DNA of 64,000 nucleotides, taken from NCBI RefSeq assembly GCF_029269745.1, contig NZ_JARJHT010000002.1, positions 868,001 to 932,000 of the forward strand, read 5' to 3'. Under the pieces are notes generated by a model. It searched no databases, was not told the origin of the DNA, and worked only from the letters and a program-made list of their open reading frames with translations. The first letter of the stretch is position 1. Each line of letters starts with the position of its first letter. This document shows, piece by piece, positions 59,372 through 64,000 of the stretch. Source of the stretch: Polluticoccus soli (GTDB lineage Bacteria; Bacteroidota; Bacteroidia; Chitinophagales; Chitinophagaceae). The translations under genes and the position numbers were made by a program.

Positions 59372-60196
59372 CTAGAAGGTATATACTAACGAAGCTCCTA
59401 ATCCGCCGCCTTTGCTTACCACAGGCGCTACTATCATATTGCTTTTACTGTTCTTAAATAATGCCTCTTTGATCTTGGGATATAACCAGTAGGATACACG
59501 TGTACTTAAAATACCTACACCCGCGCCTGCTACAACGTCGCCCAGCCAATGTTTGTCGTGGTACATACGCAGCATGCCGCTACCGATCGCTACTGCATAG
59601 CCAGCCGCACCGTACCAGGGCGATACGTCTTTATACTCCTGTCGCATAAATTCTGCTGCTACGAAAGCCTGCGCAGTATGACCTGAAGGGAAAGAAAGAT
59701 TATCGGAGCCATCGGGACGAGGAATACCGGTAACATGTTTGGTACCGAAAACAACACCATTACTGATAGCGCTCGACATGAAAAGCAGCGCTGTCGCATC
59801 GAGATAACCGTGCTGACCTTTGATACCGGCAAGGTTTAAACCATATACCGCTACTGCAGGCAGACCGATAGTATAGTTATCTATCTTCATCCGGTCCTGG
59901 TAACCGTCGCGCCACATAGTGGTCTTTCCAAACTCATTGATGCCTTTAACTTCGTTTACCAATGTAAAAGCGCCCGCGGCTATAAGTGTAGCCGGCATAA
60001 TGAAAGATCTGGGTTTGATACCTTCTTCTCTTTTCTGTGGAGCGACGTCTACCGCTACTTCAGTCTTTTTTTCGTCTGAAAAAAGAATACTCTCCTTATT
60101 CTTTTCTGGAAAACTCGCTGCCAGATCCTGGCTTTGCGCGATTGCAAATTGAGATGAAAAACAAATGCAGAGCATCAAGCTCATCAGCCTCCTCAT
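59372..60196 (-). CDS. PAP2-family phosphatase
   Basis: A 274-residue membrane-associated phosphatase. Signal-like leader (ends A-I-A-Q), then the three PAP2 motifs: K-H-V-T-G-I-P-R-P (motif 1, Lys/Arg), P-S-G-H-T (motif 2, catalytic His) and M-L-R-M-Y-H-D-K-H-W-L-G-D-V (motif 3, nucleophilic His and Asp). It likely dephosphorylates lipid phosphates such as undecaprenyl pyrophosphate or phosphatidate on the periplasmic side. It converges with the L,D-transpeptidase gene at a strong terminator. Confidence 0.92.
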   Translation of the reverse strand: MRRLMSLMLCICFSSQFAIAQSQDLAASFPEKNKESILFSDEKKTEVAVDVAPQKREEGIKPRSFIMPATLIAAGAFTLVNEVKGINEFGKTTMWRDGYQDRMKIDNYTIGLPAVAVYGLNLAGIKGQHGYLDATALLFMSSAISNGVVFGTKHVTGIPRPDGSDNLSFPSGHTAQAFVAAEFMRQEYKDVSPWYGAAGYAVAIGSGMLRMYHDKHWLGDVVAGAGVGILSTRVSYWLYPKIKEALFKNSKSNMIVAPVVSKGGGLGASLVYTF

Positions 60197-60363
60197 AACC
60201 TTCCCCTCGTTGTTTTTAAATGATTAATACAAATATAACCCAAATATTGTTAAAAATTTTACTAAATCGTTAAAAATCAGCCCGTAAGAATGATGAGCTT
60301 CGTCACCATTACCCACGAAACATTTTCAATACTTGCGATACCATGGCGATGGTCAGCAGCTGC

Positions 60364-60371
60364 TATATTTG
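60364..60371 (+). promoter_or_regulatory. -7 box of the YdeI/OmdA-like gene
   Basis: TATATTTG, 28 bases before the ATG at 60400. It lies downstream of an earlier in-frame ATG at 60343, which supports the later start. Confidence 0.45.
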
Positions 60372-60399
60372 TGCACATTTAGAGGAAAACACTTGCATT

Positions 60400-61005
60400 A
60401 TGGCTATAATCGACAGCTTTGACAGGTACTATGCGCAGGACAGAAAAACATGGCGCAAATGGCTAGAGAAAAACCATAAAAATGCACCGGGTATATGGTT
60501 GATCTACTATAAAAAAGATAGTGGCAAAGCTCGTGTTCCCTATGCCGACGCTGTGGAAGAAGCTTTGTGTTATGGTTGGATAGACTCCACCCAGCGCCCA
60601 TTAGACGAGGAAAGCTATATGCAGTTGTTCATGCCGAGAAAATCCAAGAGCGGATGGTCGAAGTTGAACAAGGAACGCATAGAACGACTAATAGCCGAAG
60701 GCATGATGACGCCGGCTGGTATGGAGAAAATAGAACTAGCAAAACAGAATGGGAGCTGGAGCAAACTGGATAGCATTGAATCGTTCGACACTCCGGTTGA
60801 GTTGAAAAAAGCGCTAGCAAAACCAGCTAACAAAAAGGCAAAGAAGTTTTTCGATGATTTGAATATTCCCTCGCCCAAGAAATACGTCATTTACTGGATC
60901 AGCAGCGCGAAATTACCAGTGACCAAAGACAAACGCATTGCCGAGTTTATCGAGTCGGCAAACGAAGGCAGACTGCCTACCCGTTTTTATCCGAAGAAGA
61001 AGTAG
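60400..61005 (+). CDS. YdeI/OmdA-family protein
   Basis: A 201-residue cytoplasmic protein with the pattern F-D-R-Y-Y-A-Q, W-R-K-W-L-E-K-N-H, G-I-W-L-I-Y-Y-K-K, then the signature E-A-L-C-Y-G-W-I-D-S, F-M-P-R-K-S-K-S-G-W-S and a C-terminal OmdA-type helix K-K-Y-V-I-Y-W-I. Related proteins are annotated YdeI/OmpD-associated and linked in some species to resistance to antimicrobial peptides. The start at 60400 fits a promoter at 60364. It overlaps the convergent DUF2784 gene by 29 bases. Confidence 0.87.
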   Translation: MAIIDSFDRYYAQDRKTWRKWLEKNHKNAPGIWLIYYKKDSGKARVPYADAVEEALCYGWIDSTQRPLDEESYMQLFMPRKSKSGWSKLNKERIERLIAEGMMTPAGMEKIELAKQNGSWSKLDSIESFDTPVELKKALAKPANKKAKKFFDDLNIPSPKKYVIYWISSAKLPVTKDKRIAEFIESANEGRLPTRFYPKKK

Positions 61006-61369
61006 AATGTTTTCTCTTGAAGAAGTTGAAATACAGTGACAGCAATCCTGCAATAGCAAACGAAACTGCTGTCACCGTATCAATAAAGCCGGCATCAAAA
61101 TCTTTGCCAGTCAGTTTATCAGCGTAGTACTTAATAAACGAGTTGGGTAGGTTTGTTTCTCCCAACTTTGTTTTTACATCCCATTGCCAATCAGTAATGG
61201 GGCAATACCCCCAGCCGAACCAGATGCCCAGCACCAGCCACGAACCTGCCGTAAGAAGTACACAAACCAGGTGTGCCCTCCTTGTTTTAGGCCATATCCA
61301 GCCAAGCAAATTGAACCCGATCACCAGCAGGTGAACAACGGTCAGGAGTATATCAAAAAATTGTAACAA
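60977..61369 (-). CDS. DUF2784 membrane protein
   Basis: A 130-residue membrane protein with about four hydrophobic segments. The DUF2784 signature is visible: F-N-L-L-G-W-I-W-P-K-T-R-R-A-H-L-V near the N-terminus, then W-F-G-W-G-Y-C-P-I-T-D-W-Q-W. Its C-terminus is a basic, Ser-rich tail. The function of the family is unknown. It lies one base from the FKBP gene stop (61371) and overlaps the YdeI-like gene tail to tail. Confidence 0.88.
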   Translation of the reverse strand: MLQFFDILLTVVHLLVIGFNLLGWIWPKTRRAHLVCVLLTAGSWLVLGIWFGWGYCPITDWQWDVKTKLGETNLPNSFIKYYADKLTGKDFDAGFIDTVTAVSFAIAGLLSLYFNFFKRKHSTSSSDKNG

Positions 61370-61370
61370 C

Positions 61371-61805
61371 CTAGTTGATACCTAGCAGCTCCACGTCGAA
61401 GATAAGCGTACTGTTAGGACCTATCTGCGCGCTTACCTGCCTGTCACCATATCCCAGGTGCGGAGGAATGAAAAAGCGGTATTTGCTTCCTACACCCATC
61501 AGCTGAAGCCCTTCGGTCCATCCCTTGATCACCATATTCAGCGGAAAGGCTGCAGGTTTACCACGTTGTACAGAGCTGTCGAAAACTGTACCATCTATCA
61601 GTGTGCCATGATAGTGACAGGTAACTTTGTTGAACTCCGTAGGCTTGGGACCGTCACCTTCGACCAACACCTCGTACTGGAGGCCGCTTGGCAATTCCAC
61701 GACGCCTGGCTTTTGCTTATTGGCCGCAAGGAATTCCTGTCCGGCTTTCAAATTCTTTTCAGCCTTCTCGGCTTTCATTCCAAATAGTCTGTCTGCTATA
61801 CCCAT
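61371..61805 (-). CDS. FKBP-type peptidyl-prolyl cis-trans isomerase
   Basis: A 144-residue FKBP. The start at 61805 (M-G-I-A-D-R-L-F-G-M-K) is preferred to one 60 bases earlier, because the -7 box TACCTTTG (61810-61817) lies between them. A short N-terminal helix is followed by the FKBP domain (about 45-144). V-T-C-H-Y-H-G-T-L-I-D-G-T-V-F-D-S-S, P-L-N-M-V-I-K-G-W-T-E-G-L-Q-L-M and F-F-I-P-P-H-L-G-Y-G make up the drug-binding pocket. It speeds proline isomerisation in folding. It has no signal peptide, so it is cytoplasmic. Confidence 0.93.
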   Translation of the reverse strand: MGIADRLFGMKAEKAEKNLKAGQEFLAANKQKPGVVELPSGLQYEVLVEGDGPKPTEFNKVTCHYHGTLIDGTVFDSSVQRGKPAAFPLNMVIKGWTEGLQLMGVGSKYRFFIPPHLGYGDRQVSAQIGPNSTLIFDVELLGIN

Positions 61806-61809
61806 AGGG

Positions 61810-61817
61810 CAAAGGTA
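61810..61817 (-). promoter_or_regulatory. -7 box of the FKBP gene
   Basis: TACCTTTG on the minus strand, four bases before the ATG at 61805. Predicted leaderless or nearly leaderless. Confidence 0.5.
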
Positions 61818-61930
61818 AATAGTTTCGCAGGTCGACAATGGCGTTTCACGGAAAATTTGCATCATTCGTCAAATGGGTATGGCATTCAAATATAAATAGC
61901 TGTATATTTCAAACAGAACCATTACCTACA

Positions 61931-63205
61931 ATGAAATTTAACCGCCGAAACTTTATCCGCTCAGCATCAATGTTAGCAGCCTGCTCCATGGCAGAGTTCG
62001 ATCAGATCGCTGCTGCCCAACAGTTGCATAACAATGGCGATGACGTAACCGAAATTGAACACTATTGGCAAAACGTTCGCCTGCTGTTCCCGCTCAGAAA
62101 GGACTGGACCTATCTCAATAATGGCACTATGGGTCCTTCACCCTACCCCGTAGTTGAAGCAGTTCAAAAAGGAATGATGGAAGGCGATCAATTTGGCAGG
62201 TATGGCGGCTGGGAAACGACATCCAAAAAACTTGCAGCTTTTGTAGGAGCCAATGAAGACGAGATTGCTTTAACACACAATGTAACAGACGGTATCAATA
62301 TAGGTTGTTGGGGAGTGCCTTTAAAAAAAGGCGACGAGGTGATACTTACAACACATGAGCACGTTGGTAATGCCTTTCCCTGGTTGAGCAGACAGCGCCT
62401 GCATGGCATTGTGCTTAAAACATTTACGCCGGCATCAACAGCAGATGAAACGCTTAACAGGATCAATGCGCTCATTACCAAAAAAACACGCGTAATAGCT
62501 GTACCTCATATCCCTTGCACACAAGGGCAGATATTTCCGGTAAAAGATATCTGTACGCTAGCACGTGAGAAAAATATCTATTCTATAATAGATGGCGCAC
62601 ATGGGCCCGGTATGCTGCATCTCGACCTTCATGATATGGGCTGCGACACGTATGCCAGCTGTACACATAAGTGGATGCTAGGCCCTAAAGGAACCGGCTT
62701 CATGTATGTGCGAAAAGATTTTCAGAATATCCTGCAGGCATATTTCGTAGGTGGCGGCAGCGACAATGCACAATGGGATATGGCTTGTCACCCGGTAAAG
62801 ATGGGAGAATATGCGAATTCAGCCCACCGCTATTATGGTGGCACACAGTCGCTGGGGTTGTATAAGGGTGTAGACGCTGCTATCGATTTCATCGAAACCA
62901 TTGGTATGGATAATATCCATAAGCGCATTAAGAGCCTGGGCCACTATACGCAACAAAGGTTGCTTGAGTTTGGTGATAAGATAGAATTGCTAACGCCAAC
63001 TGAAGAACGTTCGCGTTGTGCTGTTAACGGTTTTCGCATTAAGGGCATCGACAACGCCAAATTCTATAAAGACTGCATGGAAAAAACAGTGCAGATCAGA
63101 ACAGTGGGTGAAAACGGCCTTAACTCGCTAAGAGTTTCTACACACATCTACAACAACAAACAGGACATTGATAAACTAATGGACCTGATAAAAAAGGCCG
63201 TCTAA
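61931..63205 (+). CDS. Class V aminotransferase-like PLP enzyme with Tat-type leader
   Basis: A 424-residue protein of the aminotransferase class V fold (isopenicillin-N epimerase/cysteine desulfurase group). The start at 61931 gives a leader with N-R-R-N-F-I-R-S-A, a twin-arginine motif, so it may be exported folded with its cofactor. L-N-N-G-T-M-G-P-S-P, L-T-H-N-V-T-D-G-I-N and I-I-D-G-A-H-G-P-G-M are typical. The PLP lysine is in C-T-H-K-W-M-L-G-P-K-G-T. An exported PLP enzyme suggests chemistry on an amino acid outside the cytoplasm; substrate unknown. It is divergent from the FKBP gene. Confidence 0.86.
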   Translation: MKFNRRNFIRSASMLAACSMAEFDQIAAAQQLHNNGDDVTEIEHYWQNVRLLFPLRKDWTYLNNGTMGPSPYPVVEAVQKGMMEGDQFGRYGGWETTSKKLAAFVGANEDEIALTHNVTDGINIGCWGVPLKKGDEVILTTHEHVGNAFPWLSRQRLHGIVLKTFTPASTADETLNRINALITKKTRVIAVPHIPCTQGQIFPVKDICTLAREKNIYSIIDGAHGPGMLHLDLHDMGCDTYASCTHKWMLGPKGTGFMYVRKDFQNILQAYFVGGGSDNAQWDMACHPVKMGEYANSAHRYYGGTQSLGLYKGVDAAIDFIETIGMDNIHKRIKSLGHYTQQRLLEFGDKIELLTPTEERSRCAVNGFRIKGIDNAKFYKDCMEKTVQIRTVGENGLNSLRVSTHIYNNKQDIDKLMDLIKKAV

Positions 63206-63294
63206 CATCCAAACATGGCCTAATTATTTTGAAAGGTTTGCAAAAAAATGAAACTTGCAGGCCGTTCAAACAATAGTTATTTATCAAAGCCATT

Positions 63295-64000
63295 ATGAAT
63301 TTGCTTCTTGTTCTTCCTGATTTTTCAGATCCAGGCGTTTGGATCAGTTTAGTAACATTATGTTTTCTTGAAGTTGTACTTGGTATCGACAACGTGATCT
63401 TCATTTCCATCGTTGCAGGCAAACTTCCTGAAAGCCAGCAGGCAAAGGCAAGAAACATTGGTTTATCACTGGCTATGGTTTTCCGTGTATGCCTTTTACT
63501 TACCATCAACTGGATCATTGGTCTCAAAGACCCTGTGGTAACCATACCAGCCATTTTTGATAAGACGGCGGAGCCGATGGCGTTAAGCTGGAAGGACGTC
63601 ATCTTACTGGCCGGCGGTATATTCCTGATAGCCAAGAGCACGATGGAAATACACCATAAGTTGCAACTGGACGAGCCTGAAGAAACAGCTGCTGCCAAAG
63701 CAGGTGCAGGCTTTATGGCTGTTATTATCCAAATCGTATTAGTGGATGCTGTGTTCTCATTCGACTCGATATTAACAGCTGTGGGCCTGGTTGAAAATGT
63801 GATCATTATGATCATCGCCGTGTTAGTATCAATTGGGATCATGATGCTTTTCTCCGGCCCGGTAATGCGTGTGATCAACAGTCAACCTACGCTGCAAATG
63901 CTCGCATTGTCATTCCTTGTGGTAATTGGCGTTGTGCTTATTGCAGATGCTTTTCACCAGGAAATAAGTAAGAGTATCATTTATTCCTGCCTGGCGTTTT
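63295..64000 (+). CDS. TerC family integral membrane protein (partial)
   Basis: The first 235 residues of a TerC-family protein; the right edge of the window cuts it. It starts M-N-L-L-L-V-L-P-D-F. E-V-V-L-G-I-D-N-V-I-F-I-S in the first helix and L-V-D-A-V-F-S-F-D-S-I-L in a later helix are the paired acidic motifs that likely bind metal. At least six hydrophobic segments are seen. Homologues protect from manganese or other metal stress or from tellurite. It is preceded by an 89-base gap with no identified promoter. Confidence 0.9.
   Translation, partial: MNLLLVLPDFSDPGVWISLVTLCFLEVVLGIDNVIFISIVAGKLPESQQAKARNIGLSLAMVFRVCLLLTINWIIGLKDPVVTIPAIFDKTAEPMALSWKDVILLAGGIFLIAKSTMEIHHKLQLDEPEETAAAKAGAGFMAVIIQIVLVDAVFSFDSILTAVGLVENVIIMIIAVLVSIGIMMLFSGPVMRVINSQPTLQMLALSFLVVIGVVLIADAFHQEISKSIIYSCLAF

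Noticed and set aside
63138-63878. 246-residue minus-strand frame at the right edge
   Set aside because: Antisense to the TerC-family gene, whose motifs are unmistakable; no domain of its own.
1-64000. CRISPR arrays, tRNA/rRNA genes, insertion sequences, prophage
   Set aside because: I found no regularly spaced repeats with spacers, no tRNA cloverleaf or rRNA sequence, no transposase and no phage structural genes. A tRNAscan or Infernal run could overturn this for small RNAs.

Overview
The window is a 64 kb chromosomal stretch of a Bacteroidota bacterium, most likely in or near the family Chitinophagaceae. The evidence for this is secreted proteins with type IX secretion (T9SS) sorting domains of both types, DUF4249 and other lipoproteins, promoters of the TTG-N19/20-TAnnTTTG kind, few Shine-Dalgarno sites, and the gene pairs efp-accB-accC and hmgA-hppD. 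Taxonomy is inferred from gene content and style only. GC is moderate over most of the window and falls clearly around 37.9-40.3 kb. I see no rRNA, tRNA, CRISPR array, insertion sequence or prophage.

Layout. 1-2.4 kb: methyltransferase tail, DUF2007 protein, an ArsR-AHSA1 pair and a lipoprotein. 2.4-6.05 kb: a large T9SS type B surface protein bracketed by copies of a composite hairpin repeat. 6.05-8.9 kb (minus): a GT2-DUF2062 protein and a C45 Ntn-hydrolase. 9-15 kb: hutI, efp-accB-accC, rfbB-rfbA. 15-18.1 kb: DUF445 protein and an MBOAT-SGNH acylation pair. 18.2-20.6 kb: hmgA-hppD for tyrosine breakdown. 20.7-25.4 kb: T9SS PKD protein, YafK-like L,D-transpeptidase, DUF4249 lipoprotein, trxB. 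25.5-31 kb: DinB and YciF-type proteins, a five-gene ArsR-AHSA1-DoxX-YdeI-DUF4256 operon, a phosphatase and a frameshifted TMEM175 channel. 31-37.6 kb: cupredoxin, vWA lipoprotein, small stress or metabolic proteins, and a BlaI-M56 pair whose sensor carries an N-acetylmuramoyl-L-alanine amidase domain. 37.9-40.3 kb: AT-rich island with a DUF4365 nuclease-like protein and a small membrane protein. 40.4-51.4 kb: radical SAM protein, Y-family polymerase with operator-like palindromes, TspO-like protein, PafA-like phosphatase, oxoamine synthase, SDR, Hsp20, arginine decarboxylase, DMT transporter. 51.5-64 kb: fused E1 dehydrogenase, two tandem GEVED-FN3 surface proteins, methyltransferase-GNAT pair, second L,D-transpeptidase, PAP2, FKBP, class V aminotransferase and the start of terC.

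How genes work together. efp-accB-accC supplies translation and malonyl-CoA functions; rfbBA makes dTDP-4-keto-6-deoxyglucose; hppD and hmgA catalyse consecutive steps of tyrosine breakdown. Two separate ArsR-AHSA1 modules each have palindromes around their own -7 box, which suggests autoregulation. Convergent gene pairs are usually separated by strong hairpin terminators.

Most interesting points. The M56-amidase fusion behind a BlaI repressor with a palindromic operator. The AT-rich DUF4365-membrane protein module, a candidate defence system with a one-base frameshift in an A tract. Two dispersed repeat families, one with a second stem whose sequence changes while pairing is kept. A palindrome overlapping the promoter of the error-prone polymerase. 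EF-P with Arg32 at the tip position. Four genes with the -7 box 4-5 nt from the start codon, predicted to be leaderless.
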